In this document: in pieces, positions 22,887 to 31,056 of the stretch | Numbering within the stretch: the first letter of the stretch is position 1 | Layout of the letters: every line of letters begins with the position of its first letter | Assembly: GCA_013286145.1 (NCBI GenBank) | Contig: JABDGH010000019.1 | Coordinates: forward strand, 1 to 38,788 | DNA: 38,788 nucleotides | Direction of reading: 5' to 3' | From: Verrucomicrobiota bacterium | Lineage (GTDB): Bacteria; Verrucomicrobiota; Verrucomicrobiia; Methylacidiphilales; UBA1321 | The notes under the pieces: generated by a model | Databases searched by the model: none | What the model saw: the letters and a program-made list of their open reading frames with translations, nothing else | What the model was told of the DNA's origin: nothing | Position numbers and translations under genes: made by a program

Positions 22887-23837
22887 ATGATTTTTCTCCT
22901 CGGCGCCTCGGGCTATGTCGGCAACGCTTTCCAGCGGGAACTGGCGCGGCGGAATCTCGCGTTTCAGAGTATTTCTCGGTCGACGCTCGATTACTCCGAT
23001 TTCAATCTTTTGCGAGCGGCGTTGAAAGAGCAGCGGCCCAAATTGGTCATTCATGCCGCAGGATTTACGGGAAAACCGAATGTCGATGCGTGCGAGAGCC
23101 AGCGAAAGGAGACGATCCTGGGCAATGTGGTACTGGCGCAGACCATTGCCCAGGCGTGTGAGGTGACTGATACTCAACTGGGCTGCGTCTCCTCGGGCTG
23201 CATTTATAACGGCGCCAAGTTCAAGTCCGCAGACGGAACCTGGAAAGTGGAGATCGATTTGAATCTTCCTGACCTGCAAAAGAAGCTCATCAGCCGTTCA
23301 ACCGATGTGCAGGGATTCATCGAAAGCGACCCGGCGAATTTTACTTTTGCGCAGGATAATTGCAGTTTTTACAGCGGGACCAAGGATGTGGCGGAAAAGA
23401 TGCTTTTGCATTTTCCAAAGGCTTACGTGTGGCGCTTGCGCATTCCTTTTGACGAACATGATTTTTCGCGGAATTATCTCTCGAAAATCCAGCGTTATCC
23501 GAAGGTTTATCAAAACTGGAATTCGATCAGCCACCTGGGGGATTTCGCCTCGGCCTGCCTGGATACGTGGCTCTTGGGGCTTGAGGGCGGGCCTTATAAT
23601 GTGGTCAATTCGGGCTACTGCTCGACGCGGGAAGTTGCGGAGTTGATCCGGAAGAATCTTCGCCCCGACTGGGAGCCGATTTTTTGGCGCAATGACCAGG
23701 AATTTTATCAGGTGGCCAAGGCGATTCGTTCCAATTGCCTGCTCGACAACTCAAAACTTATCCAGGGTGGCGTCAAAATGCGCCCGCTGGAGGAAGCATT
23801 GGCGGAAGTTTTCAAGCGGTGGCGTCCAGCGGCGTGA
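22887..23837 (+). CDS. NAD-dependent sugar epimerase/reductase (RmlD-like extended SDR)
   Basis: A 316-residue extended SDR. IFLLGASGYVGNAFQREL binds the dinucleotide, DYSDFNLLRAALKEQRPKLVIHAAGFTGKPNVDACE is typical of dTDP-4-dehydrorhamnose reductases, and VSSGCIYNG carries the Ser. The catalytic Tyr-Lys pair is in FYSGTKDVAEKML (Y-x-x-x-K). The C-terminal part (VVNSGYCSTREVAELIRKNL) binds the sugar nucleotide. It probably makes a deoxysugar nucleotide for the nearby glycosyltransferases; the exact sugar cannot be read. It is divergent from the CgeB-like gene (156-base gap) and convergent with the GT-A gene (37-base gap). Confidence 0.82.
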   Translation: MIFLLGASGYVGNAFQRELARRNLAFQSISRSTLDYSDFNLLRAALKEQRPKLVIHAAGFTGKPNVDACESQRKETILGNVVLAQTIAQACEVTDTQLGCVSSGCIYNGAKFKSADGTWKVEIDLNLPDLQKKLISRSTDVQGFIESDPANFTFAQDNCSFYSGTKDVAEKMLLHFPKAYVWRLRIPFDEHDFSRNYLSKIQRYPKVYQNWNSISHLGDFASACLDTWLLGLEGGPYNVVNSGYCSTREVAELIRKNLRPDWEPIFWRNDQEFYQVAKAIRSNCLLDNSKLIQGGVKMRPLEEALAEVFKRWRPAA

Positions 23838-23874
23838 CGCGGGGGCGGTGATGACAAAGCGTGTTCTTTTGCTA

Positions 23875-24708
23875 TCAGCGTTCGATCCAGCCTTCCGGCC
23901 ATGAGCGATCCTTCACTTCGCCGGGGAGTTCTTCGGTCGGAACGGTGACGAGGCTTTCGTAGAGATGTCCCTCGGTGGGGTAATAGTGAAAATTACGGAT
24001 GCCGGGGTGGAAATTTTTCCAAATACGGTCGAACCAGGTGGGGTCGATGAGATCGGCGTGACCGTAATTTTTGAGTTTCGTCAAAATGCGCGTGTCGTCA
24101 CCCACGCATGATCCGTGGTGCAATCGAAGGTGCTGGGGAAGATAGACGGTCTTGGGTTTGCGTCCCTTGCGTAGATATTCCTTCCAGCGGGCCGGGCCTT
24201 TCCAATCAATCTGTCGCAGATAATGGAATAGAAAACCGCGACGCAGAAAAGCAAAGGGGCGGTAGCCGGGACCGGGTTCGACAATGCGGTAATTCCATGT
24301 TCGAAAGTAGGTGTTGCTTGAAACCCTGTAACCGGCCCATTGGGTTTCGCGCACATAGGCCCAGGCCTCGCGGAGAACGTCCGCTGGCCAGATTTCATCG
24401 GAATCGACGATGAGGTAGTAGTCGGCCTTCGGATCGAGAGCCATGGCGGCATTGCGCATGCGCGATTCGCTTTCCGTCCCGGGCACATCGCGCAAATCGC
24501 GTTGAACCACGAGGCGGATTTTGTTTTCCGGGTCGGGGATTTGCAGCAAAGTCTCAATGGATTGATCGGGTTGGATGGGATCACCGCCGTAGTTGCGATC
24601 TCTCTGCGTGGCACAGCAGATGGAATCGACGACGGGGTAAATGGCGCGGATGCCAGCCTCGACAAAAGCCTGCTCCTTGAACAATAGCATGATGGCCGAT
24701 AAGCGCAT
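23875..24708 (-). CDS. Family 2-like (GT-A) glycosyltransferase
   Basis: A 277-residue cytosolic or membrane-associated enzyme. It opens RLSAIMLLFKEQAFVEAGIRAIYPVVDSICCA, the nucleotide-sugar strand and helix. The metal-binding motif is DYYLIVDSDEIWPADVL, a D-x-D-E that fits GT-A enzymes. The segment GPARWKEYLRKGR and LRLHHGSC are typical of the short-chain GT2 variants lacking membrane helices. The ATG at 24708 begins the first strand. It points away from rpoN across a 323-base gap. It likely adds a sugar to an envelope glycan with the other three proteins of the cluster; specificity is unknown. Confidence 0.8.
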   Translation of the reverse strand: MRLSAIMLLFKEQAFVEAGIRAIYPVVDSICCATQRDRNYGGDPIQPDQSIETLLQIPDPENKIRLVVQRDLRDVPGTESESRMRNAAMALDPKADYYLIVDSDEIWPADVLREAWAYVRETQWAGYRVSSNTYFRTWNYRIVEPGPGYRPFAFLRRGFLFHYLRQIDWKGPARWKEYLRKGRKPKTVYLPQHLRLHHGSCVGDDTRILTKLKNYGHADLIDPTWFDRIWKNFHPGIRNFHYYPTEGHLYESLVTVPTEELPGEVKDRSWPEGWIER

Positions 24709-24979
24709 GGAGGGATGATGTTTAGCGGGCAGGGTTTTTCAATCCAGCACAAACGGAAAGCGAAGGGGACTACCGCCTGCCGCTCATGCGAAAAGGAGAG
24801 CCCTTACGAGCTGACACATCTTTCGCCGTCTCCCGGACTTATCCCAAATTCGAGCCATATCCCTCGACTGCGGTTCGGGTTGACGATGCGCTCAAACAAG
24901 CTTTAGGACTCACCTTCGCTCGGGATGACGGATTCTAAACCAAAAACGCTCCAAGTCGTTAATAGGTTTTATGTGAAAA
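24709..24979. other. Gap before rpoN with a degraded hairpin repeat
   Basis: CCCTCGACTGCGGTTCGGGT ... CTTCGCTCGGGATGAC (about 24861-24931) is a worn copy of the long-loop arm seen in repeat A. It has GGGAT instead of AGGAT and the matching ATCCC at its left end. No gene is visible in the rest of the gap. Confidence 0.55.
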
Positions 24980-24995
24980 TGGCATGACAGGTGCT
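24980..24995 (+). promoter_or_regulatory. Sigma-54 (-24/-12) promoter match upstream of rpoN
   Basis: TGGCATGACAGGTGCT fits the consensus TGGCACG-R-NNN-TTGCW at all but two specified bases. The invariant GG (24981-24982) and GC (24993-24994) have the required ten bases between them. Start of transcription would be near 25006, 26 bases before the rpoN start codon. Self-regulation of rpoN is a plausible reading. No activator-binding inverted repeat was identified. Confidence 0.5.
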
Positions 24996-25031
24996 TGCGT
25001 CCTGCTGTTTTGGGAGTAGGATAGGAGCGTT

Positions 25032-26435
25032 GTGGCAGGCATAGGACTTCATCAAAATCTTTCGCTCGGGCAGACTTTGTCGCCCCAGATGCAGCAGTCG
25101 TTGCAGTTTTTGCAGGCGCCCGCGATGGAACTTCAATCGCTGGTGCAACAGGAGATCGAGATCAATCCTGTCCTGGAAGAAGCCGCAGATGAACCGAAAA
25201 CGGAGAGCGAGCCGGAGACCGAGGATTGGGACAAGCAGCTTGAGGAGTTGCGCCAGAAGGATGAGGAATGGCGCGAATATTTTTCCCAAAGCAACAACGC
25301 GAGTTCGAATTATAATCCCGAGGCGGCAGAACGTCGCCAGTTCCTTTTCGATTCGCAGGTGGAAGCACCTCACCTTTCCGATCATTTACAGCGGCAATTG
25401 ACCCTGGCCACGAGTAACTTGGAGATGCTCCGGGTGGGCGAGGAGATTATCGGCAATCTCGATGATGCCGGGTTCCTGAAAATACCGCTGGTGGAGGTGG
25501 CGCAATCGGCACAGGTCGATTATACGGTTGCCCAGAATACCATCGCTTTGATCCAGACGTTTGATCCGGTCGGCGTTGCGGCAAGCGATTTGCGGGAATG
25601 CCTGCTCATCCAGATTGATCGCCTGGGCAAGAGCGGAGAACTCGAAGCTGTGATGGTCTCGCAATGTCTTAATGAACTGGGTCGTAAAAAATATCAGGAT
25701 ATTGCCCGCGCCTTGAAAGTGCCGCTGGAACGGGTACAGGCCGCTGCCCAGTTTATTGCGACGCTGCAACCCCGGCCCGGTTCGAGTTTTAGCTCGGATG
25801 ACAAACAGAACATCGTCCAGGCGGAACTGGCCATCCAGAAGAGCGGCGACGATTGGATCGTGGTGATGAATGAGGATCCGGTGCCGCGCCTGCGCATCAG
25901 CGATACTTACAAGGATTTGCTCGTCAACAATGGCCACGACCCGAATCTGCGCGAGTACTTGAAGGAAAAAATCCGGGCGGGAAAATTTTTGATCAAGTGC
26001 CTTCACCAGCGGCAGCAGACGATTTTCAATATCGCGACGGAGATCGTGAAACGGCAGCGCGTTTTTTTTGACCAAGGGGTTGCCCACCTCAAGCCACTTA
26101 CCATGAATCAGGTTGCGGAAGTCGTGGGTGTGCATGAAACGACGGTCAGTCGCGCCATTGCCAACAAGTATGTGCAGACGCCCTACGGGCTTTTTGACCT
26201 GAAGTATTTCTTCACGCCCGGTTACCAGACCGCGACGGGCGAGGTGATGTCGAATACCAGCGTCAAGGATGCGATCCAGGAGATGATTGCGCGCGAAAGC
26301 TCAAGCAAGCCGCTTTCTGACCAGGAGATCGTCAAGATTCTCGGCGAGCGCGGCATTCCCCTCGCCCGCCGGACGGTCGCCAAGTACCGCGCGGAACTCG
26401 GCCTGCTGCCCTCGAATTTGCGGCGTAACTCGTAG
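25032..26435 (+). CDS. rpoN: RNA polymerase sigma-54 factor
   Basis: A 467-residue sigma-54. Region I starts at residue 5 with GLHQNLSLGQTLSPQMQQSLQFLQ, the Gln/Leu-rich part that contacts activators and -12 DNA. An acidic region II (EPKTESEPETEDWDKQLEE) follows. The core-binding and cross-linking regions come next. The helix-turn-helix is MNQVAEVVGVHETTVSRAI, and the RpoN box near the C-terminus is ARRTVAKYR, which binds the -24 element. It starts at GTG, with AGGATAGGAG just upstream. Usual rpoN neighbours such as lptB or hpf are absent; here the gene stands before a membrane protein. A -24/-12 match lies directly upstream. Confidence 0.97.
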   Translation: MAGIGLHQNLSLGQTLSPQMQQSLQFLQAPAMELQSLVQQEIEINPVLEEAADEPKTESEPETEDWDKQLEELRQKDEEWREYFSQSNNASSNYNPEAAERRQFLFDSQVEAPHLSDHLQRQLTLATSNLEMLRVGEEIIGNLDDAGFLKIPLVEVAQSAQVDYTVAQNTIALIQTFDPVGVAASDLRECLLIQIDRLGKSGELEAVMVSQCLNELGRKKYQDIARALKVPLERVQAAAQFIATLQPRPGSSFSSDDKQNIVQAELAIQKSGDDWIVVMNEDPVPRLRISDTYKDLLVNNGHDPNLREYLKEKIRAGKFLIKCLHQRQQTIFNIATEIVKRQRVFFDQGVAHLKPLTMNQVAEVVGVHETTVSRAIANKYVQTPYGLFDLKYFFTPGYQTATGEVMSNTSVKDAIQEMIARESSSKPLSDQEIVKILGERGIPLARRTVAKYRAELGLLPSNLRRNS

Positions 26436-26492
26436 TCGCCTGCTGTTTGTGTTGGATTTGAGCCTGTGATTCGGAATGATAGGCCCATTCCG

Positions 26493-28262
26493 ATGGCCAA
26501 ATTTTTTTCGACCGAGAAAGGGACCGTACTGCGGATGGATTTGATCCGTGCCGCTCTGCTGGCAATCCTTGTCATCCTGGCTTGGTGCATGGTCTATGAC
26601 CGCTGGACGATTGAGAGTTGGGAGACGCCACTGACGTATCTTTCCAATCCGAACGAAGGAGATGCCCTGGCGGTATTTGCGGAGGTAAAAGCCGCAAGGG
26701 ATGGTTATTTTCGACCTTTTCAATTTACGAATATTCCGGAACTGGGGGCACCGTATGGCGCGAATTGGGATGATTATCCCATAACAGAAAAGCCGCTCAT
26801 TTACCTGACCGGGTTATTGGCAGGGATTATCGGGATTTTTGCGGCTGCAAACTTTGCCGTGATGGCGGGGCAGGCGCTTGCGGCCATTTCATTTTATGTC
26901 GCGTGCCGGATGTTAAGCTGTTCGTGGCTTTGGTCGTTTGCCGGAGCATTGGCTTTTGCATTTTCCCGGTTTGCGGTTGCCCACGGGCTTCATCACCTCA
27001 CGGTTTTGTACTATTGGCATGTGCCGCTCTGCCTCGTCGTATGCGAATGGATCATGCGCGGCGAGGGTATCAAGTTTGGCGGGCACCGTTTTAAATTCGC
27101 CCTGATCGTGGCTTTTATCACGGGGATTCAGCATGTGTATTATACCAATATATTCGTCGAATTTGTCTTATTCGGTGGCCTTCTCCAATGGTGGCGTCGT
27201 GGCTGGCGGTGGGCATTGCCTGCGGTGGCTGTAATCGGAACGGCACTGGCGGCGTTGGTGATTGTGAATTCGAACACCATTTTCTACCAGCTTGTTCATG
27301 GCGGGAATGGTCACGCCGTGGTTCGGAATTACGACGGCTTGAACCTTTATGGATTGAAGATGGTCGATCTCGTTATCCCGCCACCGGATCATCGTTTACC
27401 TTTTTTTGCCGCGTGGGGTGTGAACCATCTCAAGGAAAGCATGGTTCTTCCGGGTGAGCAGCCACCTCCTGATTACCTGGGTCTGCTGGGACTTGGCGCG
27501 TTGGCATGGCTGGTGATGGCTTCGTTGAGACGTGTGGCGGGGCATGCAAAATTACCGCTTGAAACCTTTCTGATCCTCTGGATTTTGCTCTACGCGACGG
27601 TAGGGGGCATCAACGGGATCATGGGAACCTTGGGATTTGAACTGTTTCGGACATCCGCACGGTATAGTATTTTCATTCTTTGCATTGCGCTGATGTTTGC
27701 GGTTCGGCGTTTGTCATTGGTGAAATTCAAGGAGAGGATTTTGGCTTATGGTCTCGCAATTCTTTTGATGCTGATCTCTATAGTGGATCAGACGCCGCCG
27801 TGGGTTTCCACGAGAGACCTGGATGAAACAGCCGTGGCGGTGACTTCAGATCGTCTTTTCGCAGAGGAGATGGAGAAGCGGTTGCCTGCGAATGCCATGG
27901 TCTTTCAAGTGCCGATCATGGAATTCCCCGAGACTCCTCTTCTTAACCCGTACGATCATTTTCTCCCTTATCTTTACTCTCATCATCTGCGTTTTTCCTT
28001 CGGAACGGTCAAGGGGCGTCCGCAGGAAGAGTGGCAGCAGAAACTAGGTCAAATGGAACTCGATGCCTTGGTTCCAAAACTTGAGAGTTATGGCTTTTCC
28101 GCAGTTTATGTGAACCGGAACAGATATTCTGACAAAGGCCAAAACCTGATTCAGCTATTCAAAAAAGCGGGCCGTGAAGACATGATTGAAAGCGATCGAC
28201 ACGATCTGCTTTGCGTGTTTTTAAAACCCTCTCCGCAACCGGTGTTGCCGGATGCGAATTAA
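26493..28262 (+). CDS. Polytopic membrane protein, probable GT-C glycosyltransferase
   Basis: A 589-residue protein with about 11 membrane helices and a C-terminal soluble domain (about residues 440-589). After helix 1 there is an outside loop with the acidic EGDALAVFAEVKAARDGYF, where GT-C enzymes keep their catalytic acid. It is followed by NWDDYPITEKPLIYL. The C-terminal domain has FAEEMEKRLPANAMVFQVPIMEFPETP and reads like the soluble domain of YfhO/PMT-like transferases, which use polyprenyl-phosphate sugars. The start is uncertain: ATG 26493, or GTG 26466 adding nine residues. The DNA appears richer in A+T than its neighbours (by eye), a possible sign of transfer. It converges with the next gene, leaving 22 bases. 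Confidence 0.6.
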   Translation: MAKFFSTEKGTVLRMDLIRAALLAILVILAWCMVYDRWTIESWETPLTYLSNPNEGDALAVFAEVKAARDGYFRPFQFTNIPELGAPYGANWDDYPITEKPLIYLTGLLAGIIGIFAAANFAVMAGQALAAISFYVACRMLSCSWLWSFAGALAFAFSRFAVAHGLHHLTVLYYWHVPLCLVVCEWIMRGEGIKFGGHRFKFALIVAFITGIQHVYYTNIFVEFVLFGGLLQWWRRGWRWALPAVAVIGTALAALVIVNSNTIFYQLVHGGNGHAVVRNYDGLNLYGLKMVDLVIPPPDHRLPFFAAWGVNHLKESMVLPGEQPPPDYLGLLGLGALAWLVMASLRRVAGHAKLPLETFLILWILLYATVGGINGIMGTLGFELFRTSARYSIFILCIALMFAVRRLSLVKFKERILAYGLAILLMLISIVDQTPPWVSTRDLDETAVAVTSDRLFAEEMEKRLPANAMVFQVPIMEFPETPLLNPYDHFLPYLYSHHLRFSFGTVKGRPQEEWQQKLGQMELDALVPKLESYGFSAVYVNRNRYSDKGQNLIQLFKKAGREDMIESDRHDLLCVFLKPSPQPVLPDAN

Positions 28263-28284
28263 ATACGCGGGGCAAATTCCAAAG

Positions 28285-29469
28285 TTATTTCTTCTTCGCC
28301 ACGAGTAGCGAGGAAGTTGATGCGACGAATTTGTAGCCGCTGCCGAAGGGCAATGGTTGATGCGGCGTTTTGGCGTAAAAATCGGTCAGGTCCTGCTGGG
28401 CATGTTCCTTGAAGAGCGCAATCGGCCCGGTGTAGTTGCCGTAAGGAGTCACGGTCCATTGTTTCGGGTCGAAGTAGTGAAAAGGAATACCGGAGTCGTC
28501 TTCCACGACGCCGAGGCTGTCGTCGAGGATGCCATTGCGAATCGTCGAAAAATAATCTGCATGGAGAAGATAGGAGGCGGCCTTGAGATAAGTGACACCG
28601 GGTCCAATGCGCTGCATGAGGCGCACAAAACCGGGATTAGATTTCAGGCCGTCATCACCGAGGTCGGTTTGGAAGTAGCACAAGACGCGCAAGTTGTTGC
28701 GGTCACCCTGAAAGTAGGTGATCTGAACGCCGGGCGCGCCCGATTTTTCGTTCCGGATATGCAGTGTGCCGTCGTGATCGAGGGAGACGTACTGGATGCT
28801 GTCGATGGTGTAACCCTGACGTCCGAGAAAAACGACCAGCGCGGGCATGAGGCCGTCCACGAGCTGATTGTTGAAGTCGTTCTTCATGTCCTTTGTCTTG
28901 AAGAAACTCGCGGCCAGAATCGTCGATAGTGAATTTTTCACCTGCCCGAGATAGGCGTCGAGCTTTCCATCCTCGTGTAACTTGGCGAGGTCGGGCATGG
29001 TGCCGACCGGCTCAAGACCAGCCATGAGGAGATACCTGGAGTTGGGGAAAAAAGTATCGACGTAAAGCACATCGGGCCCGCTGAAAGGATAGAAAACCGT
29101 TCGTGTTTCGGCGCGTAACGGAGCGAGTTCGGTGTTGCCCCAACTCCGCATCGCACTGAGACGAACGTGATCGAGGGAACTCCAGCGACTATCGATCCAT
29201 TTCTTATACTCCATCCACTCGGAGGTCGATTCCCACGGATTAAGGCCTTTGTCCGTGGGCGCTTTTTCACCTGCCAAGCCGCGGACGGAGCAATTGGTGC
29301 GGTACCATGCGTCGGGTGGCAACGGGGTTGGTTGCACGAGAGGCCAGGGCTGTTTGGTCGGCGCAGGCGCGACGGTTTCAACTCCGCGAAGCGACGTGGA
29401 AAGCACAACGGTCACTGCCAGAAAACCGAGGATGTGGTTGAATCGAAGGCCAGTAGGAATCGTGATCAT
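28285..29469 (-). CDS. Exported protein of unknown function
   Basis: A 394-residue protein with an N-terminal signal or anchor (FNHILGFLAVTVVLSTSLRG). A Pro-rich stretch follows (about 35-55, KQPWPLVQPTPLPPDAWY). The mature part contains FYPFSGPDVLYVDTFFPNSRYLLMAGLEPVG and FVRLMQRIGPGVTYLKAASYLLH, phrases I associate with a group of uncharacterised secreted proteins but cannot name. One short cysteine stretch (TNCSVRG) occurs. It ends FVASTSSLLVAKKK, 22 bases from the convergent membrane protein. The permease gene ends 18 bases upstream of its start on the same strand, so the two could be co-transcribed. No function is assigned. Confidence 0.7.
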   Translation of the reverse strand: MITIPTGLRFNHILGFLAVTVVLSTSLRGVETVAPAPTKQPWPLVQPTPLPPDAWYRTNCSVRGLAGEKAPTDKGLNPWESTSEWMEYKKWIDSRWSSLDHVRLSAMRSWGNTELAPLRAETRTVFYPFSGPDVLYVDTFFPNSRYLLMAGLEPVGTMPDLAKLHEDGKLDAYLGQVKNSLSTILAASFFKTKDMKNDFNNQLVDGLMPALVVFLGRQGYTIDSIQYVSLDHDGTLHIRNEKSGAPGVQITYFQGDRNNLRVLCYFQTDLGDDGLKSNPGFVRLMQRIGPGVTYLKAASYLLHADYFSTIRNGILDDSLGVVEDDSGIPFHYFDPKQWTVTPYGNYTGPIALFKEHAQQDLTDFYAKTPHQPLPFGSGYKFVASTSSLLVAKKK

Positions 29470-29487
29470 AAAAAGAGAGGCGAGAAC

Positions 29488-30924
29488 TTACGTGGAGCTT
29501 TCCGGCAAGGTTTCACCGCGAAGTTGTTCGACCGGGACATTGCGACGGGCCCAGAGGTAAATGGGGATGCCGATGAGCACGGTGGCGGCACCGATAAGGC
29601 TTTCCCGCGAATGATTCTCGGAATTTTGGATGAGACTGACAAAAGTGACGATGGCAAAAATAATCGGTGTGAAAGGATAGCCCCAAGTGCGATAGGGCCG
29701 AAGCAAATGAGGCTCGCGGAACCGCAAAACAATAACGCCGAGCACCGTGAGTAGTGACCAAAAGAGCAGCACGGACTCAACATAATTGATGATGTTATTG
29801 GGATCGAAAAAGAGCAGGACGAAGATGATGGCGAACTGATAGAGAAGTGACACGTAGGGAACGCGGGTCTTGCTCGTGCGCCCTAAAATACCGAGCACGG
29901 GATAGGTCGCGCCAATGGCCTGGCTGACGCGGGAGCCGACCCACATCATGGCGCTGACATTGGCCACGAGGCCGATACAAATCAGGGCGCTGACGATGCG
30001 CGCGCCCACGCTGCCAAAAATCGCCGTGCCAGCAATATGCGCAGCTTCCTGATGACCGGCGAGGAGGTCGAGAGGCGTGGTGTAAAGAAAGACGCAGTTG
30101 ATGGTGACATAAAGCACGAGGACAAATGCGGTTCCGAGAATCAGTGCGCGGGGCAATGCCTTGGCCGGGTTGCGAACTTCCTCGACGATATAGGAGGCCG
30201 CGTTCCAGCCGGAATAGGAATACATCACCCAGATGAGAGAGGAGGCGAATGCGGGGCCGATGAATAATTTCCAATCGGTGGCGTGGGGGAGAAAGGTGAC
30301 GGGTTGTGGCGCGGTGTTTCCGAATCCGAAAACGACGAAAGCCAGGATGAGGAGGATGGTGGTGCCTGTGATGGCGGCTTGAAATACCCCGGCAAACCGG
30401 AGGCTGCGCAGGTGGCAGATCGTCACGATGGCGATCAAAGTGAAGGCGATGATGTGCTCCGTATTATTTCCGGCGAGGCCGACGAGGCTGGGAAAGGCAC
30501 GGCAGAGGTATTTGCCAAAAAGCAGTCCACTGGCTGCTATCGGTGCGGCAAAACCGATGCTGGCGGAGCAGAGACCGGTGCAGAATCCGACGACCGGATG
30601 GTAGATGCGGGAAAGAAAATTATATTCGCCACCGGAACGGGGCAGGGCCGTGGCCAGCTCCGCGTAACAGAGAGCTCCACAAAGAGCGAGGATGCCGCCG
30701 ATGATCCAGAGCATGACGAGAGGAAAAACGCTTCCGGTAAGGTCTGATCCCCCGTTCGGACGCGAAAAACCGGCGATCTGGAAACCGAGCGCCGTGAAGA
30801 CACCGATGCCGATCATGTTCGAGACGACCAATGCGGCGGCTGGCCAGGTGGAAACGGTTTGTTTGGGAGACGGGGATTTCACATTATGGGAACGAGAAAA
30901 GATGCCGGGTTGAGTGTCAGTCAT
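29488..30924 (-). CDS. APC-family amino acid permease
   Basis: A 478-residue transporter with 12 predicted membrane helices. The substrate-binding helix 1 has the family's unwound NMIGIGVFTALGFQI (G-x-G motif). Helix 2 to 3 reads ALCGALCYAELATALPRSGGEYNFLSRIYHP, which is diagnostic of the APC/LAT group. Helix 6 carries FASSLIWVMYSYSGWNAASYIVEEVRNPAKALPRA, another signature. These proteins exchange or import amino acids across the inner membrane; the substrate is not readable. The ATG at 30924 is chosen over a TTG one codon earlier. It may be transcribed with the exported protein that follows after 18 bases. Confidence 0.9.
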   Translation of the reverse strand: MTDTQPGIFSRSHNVKSPSPKQTVSTWPAAALVVSNMIGIGVFTALGFQIAGFSRPNGGSDLTGSVFPLVMLWIIGGILALCGALCYAELATALPRSGGEYNFLSRIYHPVVGFCTGLCSASIGFAAPIAASGLLFGKYLCRAFPSLVGLAGNNTEHIIAFTLIAIVTICHLRSLRFAGVFQAAITGTTILLILAFVVFGFGNTAPQPVTFLPHATDWKLFIGPAFASSLIWVMYSYSGWNAASYIVEEVRNPAKALPRALILGTAFVLVLYVTINCVFLYTTPLDLLAGHQEAAHIAGTAIFGSVGARIVSALICIGLVANVSAMMWVGSRVSQAIGATYPVLGILGRTSKTRVPYVSLLYQFAIIFVLLFFDPNNIINYVESVLLFWSLLTVLGVIVLRFREPHLLRPYRTWGYPFTPIIFAIVTFVSLIQNSENHSRESLIGAATVLIGIPIYLWARRNVPVEQLRGETLPESST

Positions 30925-31056
30925 CAATCACTATCTATCCCTGAAAAGCGGGGGATTATTACAGGAAAGAGGTGACGGATGGGTAAGAGGTTGGACGAGA
31001 AAGCCGGTGTTGGCGTTCATCATTCTTTTTGAGGCGGCACGAGGGGATTCGCGTCC

